Shown here one piece after another: positions 14,665 to 23,891 of a stretch of 24,226 bases of DNA. The DNA lies in the NCBI GenBank assembly GCA_009776395.1, contig WRNX01000008.1:1-24226 (forward strand), written 5' to 3'. Position numbers and translations under genes: made by a program. This DNA comes from Lentimicrobiaceae bacterium (GTDB lineage: Bacteria > Bacteroidota > Bacteroidia > Bacteroidales > WCHB1-69). The notes under the pieces were generated by a model. The model was not told where the DNA came from, did not search any database, and saw only the letters and a list, made by a program, of their open reading frames with translations. Positions within the stretch are counted from its first letter, which is position 1. Every line of letters begins with the position of its first letter.

Positions 14665-16392
14665 ATGGAAAATCAAATCAAAAAAAAAGTAAATACTTGG
14701 CTTAGTGAAAACTACGATCAAGCAACAAAAGATGAAGTTTTAAAGTTGCTTCAAACCAACGAAAAAGAATTAACAGATGCTTTCTACAAAGATTTAGAGT
14801 TTGGCACAGGAGGACTGCGCGGCATTATGGGCGTAGGCACAAATCGAATGAATAAATATACCGTTGGATTTGCTACGCAAGGATTTGCCAATTATTTAAA
14901 ACAAACATTTCCTAATAAACCGCTCAAGGTTGCTATCGCTTTTGATTCAAGAAACAACAGTCATTATTTTGCAGGAATTACGGCAGATGTTTTTTCGGCA
15001 AATGGTATTTATTGTTATTTGTTTGCAGAACTGCGCCCTACCCCCGAACTCTCGTTTGCAGTTAGGGAATTGCAATGTGATGCAGGTGTGATGATTACTG
15101 CTTCCCACAACCCGAAAGAATACAACGGATACAAGGCGTATTGGAACGACGGCGCACAACTGATCCCCCCTCACGATGTTAATGTGATTGACGAAGTTAC
15201 AAAAATCTCTTCTGTGAATGAGGTAAAATGGGAACGAAATCAAAATCTTGTGCAAATAATTGGAGATGAGATTGATACTCTTTATTTAAAACAAGTACAT
15301 ACGTTGTCTTTTTCCAACAAAAACATTGAAAATGCTGCTAAGAATCTTAAAATTGTTTACACGCCGCTGCATGGAACGGGGATTACTATGGTTACTAAAG
15401 CATTCAATATTTGGGGGTTTGAAAATATTCACCTTGTAGAGGAACAAAGCGTTCCAAACGGTGATTTTCCAACCGTAATTTCTCCTAATCCTGAAGAAAA
15501 AACCGCTATGGAACTGGCGCTTAAAAAAGCCAAAGAAATTGACGCTGACCTCATCTTAGCCACTGACCCTGATGCAGATAGAATTGCTGCAGCAGTGAAA
15601 GACAGTAAAGGAGAGTATATTCTTTTAAATGGAAATCAAACCTTAATACTTTTAACCTACTATCTTTTATCGCAACTGAAAATCAACAATAAACTACATC
15701 CCACAGATTTTATTATCAAAACTATTGTTTCCACAGAACTCATTCCTGTAATGGCAAAAGACTATGAGGTAAAATGTTATGATGTATTAACCGGATTCAA
15801 GTATATTGCCGAAATAATTCGGGAAAACGAAGGGAAACTGAAATATATTGGAGGAGGCGAGGAAAGTTTCGGTTATCTTGCCGGCGATTTTGTAAGAGAT
15901 AAAGATGCCATCTCTGCTTGTTGTCTCTTTGCAGAGATGGCTGCTCAAGCCGTCTCAAATAATAGCACGTTATATAAAGAACTTCTAAAAATTTATCAAA
16001 AATATGGATACTATAAGGAAGATCTTTTGTCAATTACTAAAAAGGGGAAAGAGGGATTGGAAGAGATTAAACAAATGATGGTGAATTACCGGAATAATCC
16101 GCCCAAAGAAATTAACGGCAGTAAAGTAATTTGTATAAAAGATTATCTTTTACAAGAAACAAAAGATTTGACAGCAATAAAAACTGAAAAAATAGATTTA
16201 CCGACATCCGATGTATTACAATTTTTTATGGAAGATGGTTCAAAAGTATCCATAAGGCCTTCAGGAACAGAACCTAAAATTAAGTACTATTTTGCAGCAT
16301 ACACACCGTTAACAAATATTGAAAAAGCGGAAGAAATTGATAGTGCGTTAGCGAAGCAGATTTCAGCAATAAAAGATTCACTAATCCAGTAG
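14665..16392 (+). CDS. Phosphohexomutase (phosphoglucomutase/phosphomannomutase, PGM2-like)
   Basis: A 575-residue alpha-D-phosphohexomutase, full length for the long PGM2-like bacterial type. It interconverts hexose 1- and 6-phosphates in the cytoplasm, feeding glycolysis and nucleotide-sugar synthesis. All four family motifs are visible: the phosphoserine loop TASHNP with Ser147, the metal-binding DPDADR at 301-306, the sugar-specificity loop GGGEESFG at ~396-403, and the phosphate-binding RPSGTEPK at 531-538. The N-terminus has the typical FGTGGLRGIMG. The start ATG is preceded by AT-rich DNA without a Shine-Dalgarno site. It is followed after 13 bp by the TolC-like gene and then an O-antigen ligase-like gene, so here it may serve envelope glycan precursor supply. 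Glucose versus mannose preference cannot be told from sequence. Confidence 0.95.
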   Translation: MENQIKKKVNTWLSENYDQATKDEVLKLLQTNEKELTDAFYKDLEFGTGGLRGIMGVGTNRMNKYTVGFATQGFANYLKQTFPNKPLKVAIAFDSRNNSHYFAGITADVFSANGIYCYLFAELRPTPELSFAVRELQCDAGVMITASHNPKEYNGYKAYWNDGAQLIPPHDVNVIDEVTKISSVNEVKWERNQNLVQIIGDEIDTLYLKQVHTLSFSNKNIENAAKNLKIVYTPLHGTGITMVTKAFNIWGFENIHLVEEQSVPNGDFPTVISPNPEEKTAMELALKKAKEIDADLILATDPDADRIAAAVKDSKGEYILLNGNQTLILLTYYLLSQLKINNKLHPTDFIIKTIVSTELIPVMAKDYEVKCYDVLTGFKYIAEIIRENEGKLKYIGGGEESFGYLAGDFVRDKDAISACCLFAEMAAQAVSNNSTLYKELLKIYQKYGYYKEDLLSITKKGKEGLEEIKQMMVNYRNNPPKEINGSKVICIKDYLLQETKDLTAIKTEKIDLPTSDVLQFFMEDGSKVSIRPSGTEPKIKYYFAAYTPLTNIEKAEEIDSALAKQISAIKDSLIQ

Positions 16393-16405
16393 AAAAAATA
16401 ACATA

Positions 16406-17683
16406 ATGAAAATGCTACTAATGAATTTTTTTAAAATAAGGTTTTATGTATTTCTTTTCTCCCTCTCTCCTTTTTTTCTTTTCTCTCAACCATTAAGTCT
16501 TTCTGAGTGTTACGAAAAATCAGAAAAAAATTATCCGCTCATTCAGCAGTTAGAATTAATCAATTTGAGCGAAAAATACAATCTGCAAAATATTTCTCGG
16601 GCATGGATTCCGCAGTTTCAACTCTATGGCAAAGCATCGCTGCAAACAGATGCACCCAATATATCGCTACCGCCTCCTATCAATTTAAGTATTGAGGTGC
16701 CAAAAGACCAATATCAAACATATCTACAACTAAATCAAATCATTTGGGATGGCGGACAAATCCGTTCAACGAAAAAATTAATTCAAGCCGCCACTGAGGT
16801 ACAACGGAAGCAAAATAAAGTAGATATTTATACAGTTAGAGGAAGAATAAATGATCTTTTTTTTGGAATCATATTGTACGACAGTCAAATAGAACAAATA
16901 AAAGTGAATTTGAAAGAGTTGCAGCGAAATTTGGATAAGGTTACGAGTTATGTTGAATTAGGTTTTGCCAATGAATCGGATATGGACGCGGTAAAAGTGG
17001 AGCAGGTAACAGCAGAACAACAGATCATTCAACTATCTACCATGCGAGAAGCTTTCGTAGCAATGTTATCCGCTTTTATGGGAGAAGATTTACCTCCTGA
17101 CATCCTTTTGCAAAAACCGGAAATTATTATGACACAAGAGATAAACAACCGATTAGAATTGTTACTTTTTGACGCTTCTATTACTGCTCAAAAAGTTCAA
17201 AATATGCAAATTCTATTTAAAAATATGCCTAAAATAGGATTTTTTCTGCAAGGTGGTTTTGCACGCCCCGGATTAGATATGTTTAAAACAGATTTAAAAC
17301 CTTACGCAATAGGAGGCATACAGTTGAACTGGGGATTCGGAAATCTTTATACTATCAAAAACGAAAAACGTATCATTGAAAATAATATCAAACAAATTGA
17401 AATAAACAGAAACCTGTTTTTATTACTTCAAACTATTCAATTCAAACAACAAAAAGCAGTAGCAGAACAATATAGAAAAATATTGAGTTCGGATGATGAG
17501 ATTATTTATCTTCGGGAATCCATTTATAAAGCCTCTGAAGCAAAAACCGAAAACGGCACACTGAGCATTAGCGATTTAATGCGCGATATGAATATGGAAC
17601 ACGCCGCCAAAGCGCAAAAAATAGTACACGAAACACAGTATTTAAAAGCGTTGTATGATTTAAAAAATCTATACAATAATTAA
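16406..17683 (+). CDS. TolC-family outer-membrane efflux/export protein
   Basis: 425 residues with an N-terminal signal peptide (FYVFLFSLSPFFLFSQ) followed by LSLSECYEKSEKNYPLIQQ, the opening typical of outer membrane efflux proteins. Long amphipathic helices rich in Gln, Glu and Lys flank short beta segments such as YLQLNQIIWDGGQI and AIGGIQLNWGFGN, matching the duplicated helix-strand plan of TolC, which forms trimeric channels across the outer membrane and periplasm. No membrane-fusion (HlyD-like) or inner-membrane pump gene lies next to it, unusual for the family, so partners must be elsewhere. It starts 13 bp after the mutase stop and is followed 34 bp later by a membrane glycan gene, which suggests one operon. 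An internal Met at residue 6 is an alternative start. Confidence 0.85.
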   Translation: MKMLLMNFFKIRFYVFLFSLSPFFLFSQPLSLSECYEKSEKNYPLIQQLELINLSEKYNLQNISRAWIPQFQLYGKASLQTDAPNISLPPPINLSIEVPKDQYQTYLQLNQIIWDGGQIRSTKKLIQAATEVQRKQNKVDIYTVRGRINDLFFGIILYDSQIEQIKVNLKELQRNLDKVTSYVELGFANESDMDAVKVEQVTAEQQIIQLSTMREAFVAMLSAFMGEDLPPDILLQKPEIIMTQEINNRLELLLFDASITAQKVQNMQILFKNMPKIGFFLQGGFARPGLDMFKTDLKPYAIGGIQLNWGFGNLYTIKNEKRIIENNIKQIEINRNLFLLLQTIQFKQQKAVAEQYRKILSSDDEIIYLRESIYKASEAKTENGTLSISDLMRDMNMEHAAKAQKIVHETQYLKALYDLKNLYNN

Positions 17684-17717
17684 CCCTGTTTTACGCTATT
17701 GTTATAAATGTTTCAGA

Positions 17718-19301
17718 ATGTTTAAAAGATATTGTAATTCATTAATAACCAATTGGAAAGAAAATTTGTATCTTTTATCATTGGTTGCGTTTCTCATAGC
17801 ACTACCCACCTCAATTGCTTTAATCAGTTGCACTGCGGTTGCATTGTTAATTGTTTGGATCATCACCGGAGATTATAAAACAAAATGGAACAGATTGATA
17901 CACAACAAAAGTGCGCTACTCCTCATAAGCATTCCTGTAATATATTTAATTGGTCTCTGTTTTACCCATAATTTTTCAATAGGAATACAAGAATTTAATA
18001 AAAGTTTGTACTGGTTTATTTTTGCGTTTGTACTAAGCTCCTCTTCCCCTGTTTCACAAAAGGTAACTTGCAGATTACTATGTATTTATATAGGTTCTGT
18101 TGCCATAGCAGCGACAGTGGCTTTTGGAAAATTAATATTTTTAGATACTGTTCAATTTTTTGATTTTAGAGCAGTAACATGGGTTGATCACATTCCTTTT
18201 TCGTATCAAATCGCATTTTCGGTATGGCTCATTTTTTATTTCATTTTATACGGAAAATTATCTTTATTAAAAAAAACCTTATTATTTCTTCTTATTACAT
18301 TCTTAATCATTATTTTATTTTCATTAAAATCGTTTAATGGATATATCTATTTTGGGGCAATTTCGATTACGGCGTTGTTTTTGTTGATGTATAAAATTAA
18401 AACAAAACTCTTAAAATTTATTTCTCTAAGTTTGATTGTACTGATGATATTTCTTCCTGTTTTTTATATCGTTCATTGTGTTCAAAAGTTTTATAATACT
18501 ACGGAATATCAGCCCGATACTATTGAGAAATATACGGCTGAAGGTAATAAATATGAACATAATTTTGAAAATAAAATGAAAGAAAATGGAAATTATGTGG
18601 GTTTATTTCTTTGTGAGGAAGAGTTAATTCCTTTATGGAATGCACGCAGTAAAAGACCTTATAACGATAAAACTGCTTTTAACTATTCTCTTAATAGTGT
18701 AATTATAAGATATATGACCAGCAAAGGCTTGACTAAAGATGCTGCTGGTTTTGCACAACTTTCTGAAAAAGATATCATAAATATTGAGAATGAGTTACCT
18801 AATTATATATATGCAGAAAAAAAATGGGGTGTTTACCCCAGAATTTATGAAACTATTTGGGAGATAGATCAATATAGAATTACAAAAAATCCTAATGGAA
18901 AATCGTTTGCTCAGAGAATAGAATTAGTGGTTTTAGCAGGAAAAATTATCCAAAAAAAATTTTGGTTTGGGGTAGGGTTAGGAAACAATCCTCAGGTGTA
19001 TCAAGAAATTATTTTGGAAACAGAATCAAATTTAACGTATTCTAACATTCAGTCCACACACAATCAATATTTTAATTATTTGGTTCGGTTTGGTTTTTGG
19101 GGAACTTTGTATATTTTGGGTGTTTTGTTTTGGGTGTTCTTTAAAGAAAGAAAAAACAATCCCTTTTTAATTACGATATTCTTTGTGAGTATGTTAGTAG
19201 CAAATTTAGGGGAGGCGAATTGGGAAACTTTTATAGGGTTAAACTATTTTGCCTTTTTCTTTTGTTTTTTAATGTGGATTGTTTCGAAAGAAAAGAGATG
19301 A
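17718..19301 (+). CDS. O-antigen ligase/polymerase-like polytopic membrane protein (Wzy_C type)
   Basis: 527 residues with about ten or more hydrophobic segments: a cluster in residues ~18-255, then a long soluble loop of ~150 residues, then further membrane segments to the C-terminus. Near the end of the loop GVGLGNNPQVYQ and QSTHNQYFNYLVRFG (His448) match the GxGxGxN...THNxYL signature of the O-antigen ligase family. Such proteins join lipid-linked glycans to an acceptor (WaaL type) or polymerise repeat units (Wzy type) on the periplasmic face of the inner membrane; the sequence does not decide which. In Porphyromonas-type bacteria T9SS cargo is anchored to A-LPS made with such a ligase, so a link to the cargo genes in this window is conceivable but unproven. 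It ends 9 bp from a convergent gene. Confidence 0.82.
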   Translation: MFKRYCNSLITNWKENLYLLSLVAFLIALPTSIALISCTAVALLIVWIITGDYKTKWNRLIHNKSALLLISIPVIYLIGLCFTHNFSIGIQEFNKSLYWFIFAFVLSSSSPVSQKVTCRLLCIYIGSVAIAATVAFGKLIFLDTVQFFDFRAVTWVDHIPFSYQIAFSVWLIFYFILYGKLSLLKKTLLFLLITFLIIILFSLKSFNGYIYFGAISITALFLLMYKIKTKLLKFISLSLIVLMIFLPVFYIVHCVQKFYNTTEYQPDTIEKYTAEGNKYEHNFENKMKENGNYVGLFLCEEELIPLWNARSKRPYNDKTAFNYSLNSVIIRYMTSKGLTKDAAGFAQLSEKDIINIENELPNYIYAEKKWGVYPRIYETIWEIDQYRITKNPNGKSFAQRIELVVLAGKIIQKKFWFGVGLGNNPQVYQEIILETESNLTYSNIQSTHNQYFNYLVRFGFWGTLYILGVLFWVFFKERKNNPFLITIFFVSMLVANLGEANWETFIGLNYFAFFFCFLMWIVSKEKR

Positions 19302-19310
19302 GCGTGTCTT

Positions 19311-19829
19311 TCATTGAGATAACGCTTCCCACAGCACAATTCCGGCAGCAATAGCTACATTGAGCGAGTGTTTGGTTCCGTGTTGTGGAATTTCAATGGC
19401 ACCATCGCAAATGGAGAGCAAATCTTCGGAAACTCCAAATACTTCGTTTCCCAAAACTATCGCAATTTTTTCTTCCGGAAATTGAAAGTGTTGTAAAGGA
19501 ATAGATTGATCAGTTTGTTCAATAAGATACACTTTGATATTATTCTTTCTTAACTGTTGCACTAAATCTACAACATTTTCTGCATATTCCCAATCTACCG
19601 AATCGGTAGCACCAAGGGCAGTTTTTGTGATCTCTTTATGGGGTGGGTTGGCAGTAATTCCGCACAAATAGAGTTTTTCTATCAAAAATGCATCGCAAGT
19701 TCTGAAAATAGAGCCTACATTGTTCATACTCCGAATATTATCTAAAATAACAAAAATGGGAATTTTTGCTATGGTTTTAAATTCGGTGGGTGAAATTCGC
19801 CCTAGCTCGTTCATGGAAAGTTTTTTCAT
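19311..19829 (-). CDS. TrmH/SpoU-family RNA 2'-O-methyltransferase
   Basis: A SPOUT-class methyltransferase using S-adenosylmethionine to 2'-O-methylate tRNA or rRNA. The three family motifs are clear: DNIRSMNNVGSIFRTCDAF (motif 1, catalytic Arg), IAIVLGNEVFGV (motif 2) and EIPQHGTKHSLNVAIAAGI (motif 3), the last two forming the knotted cofactor site. The start chosen is the ATG at 19829 (MKKLSMNELGRISPTEF), which matches the usual N-terminus of Bacteroidota homologues; an in-frame ATG at 19853 would add eight residues (MNIFSLSS). It is a short, catalytic-domain-only member, so the exact RNA target cannot be named. It lies downstream of the glyceraldehyde-3-phosphate dehydrogenase gene in the same direction with ~80 bp between, and converges with the O-antigen ligase-like gene. 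Confidence 0.9.
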   Translation of the reverse strand: MKKLSMNELGRISPTEFKTIAKIPIFVILDNIRSMNNVGSIFRTCDAFLIEKLYLCGITANPPHKEITKTALGATDSVDWEYAENVVDLVQQLRKNNIKVYLIEQTDQSIPLQHFQFPEEKIAIVLGNEVFGVSEDLLSICDGAIEIPQHGTKHSLNVAIAAGIVLWEALSQ

Positions 19830-19908
19830 ACTAGAAAGTGAAAAAATGTTCATATCCCTAAAATTTGGGATAGGGAAAAAATGGATAAATTTATCAGAGG
19901 TAAAAACT

Positions 19909-20913
19909 TTATTTTACACTATTGATATACACAATCAATTCCACTACTTTATGAGAATATCCCATTTCGTTGTCATACCAGGAAACCACTTTCACAAAGT
20001 TCGGATTTAGCATGATTCCTGCTTCTGCATCGAAAATGGAAGTTCGGGGGTCGCCAATAAAATCAGAAGAAACTACTGCTTCTTCGGTATAGCCCAAAAT
20101 ACCTTTAAGTTCATTTTCGGAAGATTGCTTCATAGCGGCTTTAATTTCGTCATAGGTAGTGGCTTTTTCAAGTCGGCAGGTTAAATCCACAACGGAAACG
20201 TCAAGAGTGGGAACTCGGAACGACATGCCGGTAAGTTTTCCTTTCAGTTCGGGGATCACTTTTGTAACGGCTTTTGCTGCTCCTGTGGAGGATGGAATAA
20301 TATTTCCTGAAGCTGCGCGACCGCCTCTCCAATCTTTGGCAGAGGGACCATCCACTGTTTTTTGAGTAGCAGTAGTAGCATGAACGGTAGTCATTAACCC
20401 TTCCAACAATCCGAATTTGTCGTGAAGAACTTTAGTGATAGGCGCTAAGCAGTTGGTTGTGCAGGAAGCGTTTGATACAATATTTTCGCCGTTGTAGGTT
20501 TTGTGGTTAACGCCCATTACAAACATGGGCGTATCATCTTTTGAAGGAGCAGACATCACTACCACGCGGGCGCCGGCATCAATATGCTTTTGTGCAGATT
20601 CTTTAGTTAAAAACAAACCTGTTGATTCTACTACATATTCGGCATCTATTTCACCCCATTTTAAATTTGCGGGGTCTTTTTCTGCTGTAACACGAATTTC
20701 CTGTCCGTTCACCACCAATTTACCCTCTTTTACACATACATCACCTTTAAACTGCCCGTGAACCGTGTCGTATTTCAGCATATAAGCCATATAGTTTACG
20801 TCAAGCAAATCGTTAATTCCCACAATTTGCACGTCATCTCTTTGCATGGAAGCGCGGAATACTAAACGTCCAATTCTTCCAAAACCGTTAATACCAATGT
20901 TGATTTTCTTCAT
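19909..20913 (-). CDS. gapA: Glyceraldehyde-3-phosphate dehydrogenase
   Basis: A 334-residue type I NAD-dependent GAPDH of normal length. It oxidises and phosphorylates glyceraldehyde 3-phosphate to 1,3-bisphosphoglycerate in glycolysis. Visible features are the Rossmann loop INGFGRIGR (residues 8-16), Asp35 in GINDLLD (typical of NAD preference), catalytic Cys151 in SNASCTTNCLAP, His178 in TTVHATTATQKTVDG, and the C-terminal WYDNEMGYSHKVV. It has its own -7 box about 45 bp upstream and an A/T-only upstream stretch, consistent with strong independent expression. Codon use is more G/C-biased than in neighbouring genes, as expected for high expression. Confidence 0.97.
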   Translation of the reverse strand: MKKINIGINGFGRIGRLVFRASMQRDDVQIVGINDLLDVNYMAYMLKYDTVHGQFKGDVCVKEGKLVVNGQEIRVTAEKDPANLKWGEIDAEYVVESTGLFLTKESAQKHIDAGARVVVMSAPSKDDTPMFVMGVNHKTYNGENIVSNASCTTNCLAPITKVLHDKFGLLEGLMTTVHATTATQKTVDGPSAKDWRGGRAASGNIIPSSTGAAKAVTKVIPELKGKLTGMSFRVPTLDVSVVDLTCRLEKATTYDEIKAAMKQSSENELKGILGYTEEAVVSSDFIGDPRTSIFDAEAGIMLNPNFVKVVSWYDNEMGYSHKVVELIVYINSVK

Positions 20914-20957
20914 AATGTATTGATTTATATGTTTATAGTTATATTTAAAATATTTAG

Positions 20958-20965
20958 CAAAGATA
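20958..20965 (-). promoter_or_regulatory. -7 promoter box of the gapA gene
   Basis: On the minus strand TATCTTTG matches the Bacteroidota TAnnTTTG box, 44 bp from the start codon and preceded by an A tract. No TTTG -33 element is found at the usual 19-21 nt spacing. Confidence 0.5.
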
Positions 20966-21092
20966 TTTTTTTTTTTATTCGCGCTGTTTTATTTTTCCAA
21001 ATTGCAGGATAAAGAATATTTAGATTTTATAATCGATTTCTACAATAAGGTACTTGATTATATCATGTTTAACAGAGAACATTATTTTTTAG

Positions 21093-21674
21093 TCAAGGTG
21101 AAAAAAAATCAGGTGCTACTTTTTTAATATATTTTACCACTGAATCAGGTAAATACTCCGTTAACGTTTTTTTTTGAAACCATAATGAACGTATCTCTGT
21201 TGCTGAAATAGGAAGTAAGGGAGCATCAATATAAATAATATGCGGATGTTGCGGCAAATTTTCTAACGAATCATTACTACGTGGATAAACATAAATTGTA
21301 AATCGTTTTAAAATTTCTTCATAATCTTTCCATTGGTGAAAATTTTTAATATTATCTGCGCCCAAAATCAAAGAGAATTTGTTATTTGGATGCTGTTTTT
21401 CAAGATAGTTTAATGTATTTATGGTATATGAGGGGATGGGCAACGAAAATTCAGCATCGCAAGCAATCAGGTATGGATAATCTTTGATTGCCAATTTAAC
21501 CATATTTAATCTGTGGTTTTGGGGAGCAAGTTCTTCTTTGTTTTTGAAAGGATTATTAGGAGATACTACCAACCAAATTTCATTAAAAAACCTTTTCTGT
21601 TTCAAAAAATGGGCAATAAAAAGGTGTCCGTTGTGAACAGGATTGAAAGAACCGAAAAACAAACCAATCTTCAT
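21093..21674 (-). CDS. nadD: Nicotinate-nucleotide adenylyltransferase
   Basis: 193 residues, the usual length for NadD, which adenylates nicotinate mononucleotide with ATP to give deamido-NAD in NAD biosynthesis. Nucleotidyltransferase motifs: GLFFGSFNPVHNGHLFIA (residues ~4-21, with the HxGH-type NGH), SPNNPFK in the substrate loop, SYTINTLNYL, the LGADNIKNFHQW segment, and the C-terminal ISATEIR (the ISxTxIR ATP-binding motif). It lies 67 bp downstream of the Omp28-like gene in the same direction, and gapA follows ~180 bp later. No TAnnTTTG box was found before its ATG, so read-through from upstream is possible. Confidence 0.95.
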   Translation of the reverse strand: MKIGLFFGSFNPVHNGHLFIAHFLKQKRFFNEIWLVVSPNNPFKNKEELAPQNHRLNMVKLAIKDYPYLIACDAEFSLPIPSYTINTLNYLEKQHPNNKFSLILGADNIKNFHQWKDYEEILKRFTIYVYPRSNDSLENLPQHPHIIYIDAPLLPISATEIRSLWFQKKTLTEYLPDSVVKYIKKVAPDFFSP

Positions 21675-21741
21675 ATTAATTATGGATCTGTTTTTCGGTT
21701 CTAATGTTTTGGAATTATATATATTGAGTAAAGCAGCAAGA

Positions 21742-23745
21742 TTAATTCTTTACAAATCTTTTTTCGGCAGTTCCATTATTAGTAGTAATACTTATAATGT
21801 AAGCGCCTGAAGCCCAACTTTCTGTGGAAATATCTTTAGTGTTTGTTTGGTTTGAGTAAATTAATTGTCCTTGACTGTTATATATTTTACAGTCAGTAAT
21901 TATTTCTTTTGTATCAATATTCAATATACCTGAAACAGGATTGGGATAAATTAGAAACAGTGCATCTTTATCAATATCAGAGATTCCGAGTATAATATTT
22001 TCGCATTTTGGGTCGGATTTATCACCTTCTACACCTTCCAAAACAGTAGTTATTTTATAACAATAATTACCCTCTTCGGGTACAATATCTGAATAATTAA
22101 TTTCAGTAACAGGCTCTGAATTTATTTTTTCATCATTTCTGTAAATATTATATCCATCAATATTCATAGATACAGCATTCCAAGAAACAGTTACATTTAG
22201 GTCATTATTTGTTACTTGCACATTTTGCGGCACGGGGATTTTATCGGATAGTGTAATTTGTGCACCTGCCGATTTTTCGCTTTCGGCGCCGGTTTCAGCC
22301 ACGCCAAATATTTGATAGGTATATAGTTTATCTAATTCTAAAACTGCATCGGTATAGGTTTGCGAAGTAACTAATTCGGTATTGATTTTAACATTATCTC
22401 GATAGATGTTATATCCGGCGGTATTTGATGTTGATCCTCCCCAGGTAAGCAGTACTTCTTTTGAAATGATGGAAAGCTGTTCGGCTTTTAAATTGTTGGG
22501 CGCAGGGATATTGATCAATGTTATGCAAATACTGTTAGTTCTAGCGCCTTTAATTTCATTAACAAAAGGTTCAATTTCAAAACAATATTCTCTATAAGTA
22601 AGCCCGACGCTTTCGAAAGTAGTTTCTGAAACAGGGGTTTGAGGGTTTTGATTTACGTTGTTTCTATATATGTAATACTTTACAGGATATTCTGTTTCAG
22701 GGAGTTCCCAAGTAACTAACATATTCAATCCGCGTATCTGTTTAGCGGTAACATTGAAAGGGGCAGGAATAGTTACGTTGATAAGAACTTCATCTGACTT
22801 TTTATATCCTGCTACACCATCTACAATAATTTCTACGGCATACATATAAGTTTTTCCATATTCAGGAGCTTCATCCTGATAGGAAGTAGTGGTAACAAGC
22901 GCACTATTTAATTTTACGCCATCTCTGTAAATATTATATCCATCAGCGCCTGCTGGGGGATTTCCCCATGTAATATTTACAGTTTTACTGTCTGTTGTTG
23001 CTTGGGTTACCGTAACATTTTGCGGCGCAGGGGTAATGTCTTCAAGATAAGCAGCATTGAGAACGGCTTTGGTAGAAGTGTTTTGCACAAAAACCGCTAC
23101 TTCCAAGTCATCCATTTCTTCAACATGAGTTGAGGACATATCGTAAGTGTAACTGAAAGGAATTGCGGTACCTGCTGTTAATGTTACATCTGTGCCATTT
23201 CCATTGGGAAACATTTTCATCATTACGTGATGAAATTCCTTTTCGCCATTAGTAGTCTTATTATTTTTTGTCATTTTTTCGTCAACGGAAATATGAATTT
23301 TATATCCGCTTCCTGAAATAAGCGGTGTTACACTACCACTAATCGTAATAGTATTTCCCGTAACTTTAACAGTTCCTGTAATGTCGGCTTGAGCTGGTTG
23401 TGCGTAGCCTGTATTGATAGCATTTTGAATTGCAGATGAACTGTTGGTGAAAACTCCATTCGTGTAAGGATACGGAACAGAGTTTAAAGCATAATAAGCT
23501 CTTCTTTGCAATCCCTCTGATGTGCAATAGGGGTCGCCAACACCGGGCCAGTTCATTTGGTATTTAACTACCACTATTTTGTCGGCATTAGTTTCCAATA
23601 ATGGGTTAAGCCACGCATTCATGGTGGCGCAAGGGGGGCAAGAAGAACTGGTAAACTCTTCAAATAAGACTTTACGTTGTTGGGCATGTACAAATGAACA
23701 CATAATACACAACAACATTACTAAAAAAAATAGTTGTTTTTTCAT
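21742..23745 (-). CDS. Omp28/thioredoxin-like T9SS surface protein with fibronectin-type repeats
   Basis: A 667-residue secreted protein. Residues 1-22 are a signal peptide ending VHAQ. Residues ~23-235 form an Omp28-like thioredoxin-fold domain with a redox-type CPPC at Cys36-Cys39 (FTSSSCPPCATMNAWL). Four fibronectin type III-like modules follow to ~570; three carry the pattern GYNIYRDxVKxN. The last ~75 residues are a T9SS type A sorting domain (LIYPNPVSGILNI, CKIYNSQGQLIYS, WASGAYIISI). A cell-surface or extracellular thiol-active role is inferred from CPPC, but Omp28-type proteins have no settled function, and some are viewed as adhesins. It has a good promoter match just upstream. Unlike the left-hand giants it has no heptamer repeats in its sorting domain. 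Confidence 0.9.
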   Translation of the reverse strand: MKKQLFFLVMLLCIMCSFVHAQQRKVLFEEFTSSSCPPCATMNAWLNPLLETNADKIVVVKYQMNWPGVGDPYCTSEGLQRRAYYALNSVPYPYTNGVFTNSSSAIQNAINTGYAQPAQADITGTVKVTGNTITISGSVTPLISGSGYKIHISVDEKMTKNNKTTNGEKEFHHVMMKMFPNGNGTDVTLTAGTAIPFSYTYDMSSTHVEEMDDLEVAVFVQNTSTKAVLNAAYLEDITPAPQNVTVTQATTDSKTVNITWGNPPAGADGYNIYRDGVKLNSALVTTTSYQDEAPEYGKTYMYAVEIIVDGVAGYKKSDEVLINVTIPAPFNVTAKQIRGLNMLVTWELPETEYPVKYYIYRNNVNQNPQTPVSETTFESVGLTYREYCFEIEPFVNEIKGARTNSICITLINIPAPNNLKAEQLSIISKEVLLTWGGSTSNTAGYNIYRDNVKINTELVTSQTYTDAVLELDKLYTYQIFGVAETGAESEKSAGAQITLSDKIPVPQNVQVTNNDLNVTVSWNAVSMNIDGYNIYRNDEKINSEPVTEINYSDIVPEEGNYCYKITTVLEGVEGDKSDPKCENIILGISDIDKDALFLIYPNPVSGILNIDTKEIITDCKIYNSQGQLIYSNQTNTKDISTESWASGAYIISITTNNGTAEKRFVKN

Positions 23746-23774
23746 ACATAAAAGATTTTAAAAAATTAACACTG

Positions 23775-23806
23775 CAAATAAACATGAAAATTTTAAATTA
23801 CACAAA
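23775..23806 (-). promoter_or_regulatory. Promoter of the Omp28-like gene
   Basis: On the minus strand, TTTG (23806-23803), a 20-nt spacer, then TTTATTTG (23782-23775) fits the Bacteroidota TTTG-N19-21-TAnnTTTG consensus with one mismatch. It would give a leader of about 20-25 nt before the ATG at 23745. Confidence 0.55.
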
Positions 23807-23891
23807 GACTGATATAAATTTTTTTCAAAAATTTATAGAGAAAAAGTACAAAAATGAGCGAAACTCTTTGGAAGGAAGTTTTAATAAAAGG

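Noticed and set aside
19299..19325. Shared terminator hairpin between the converging O-antigen ligase-like and methyltransferase genes
   Set aside because: Only AGCGT/ACGCT can pair, across a loop of about 16 nt, with no T tract; too weak to call.
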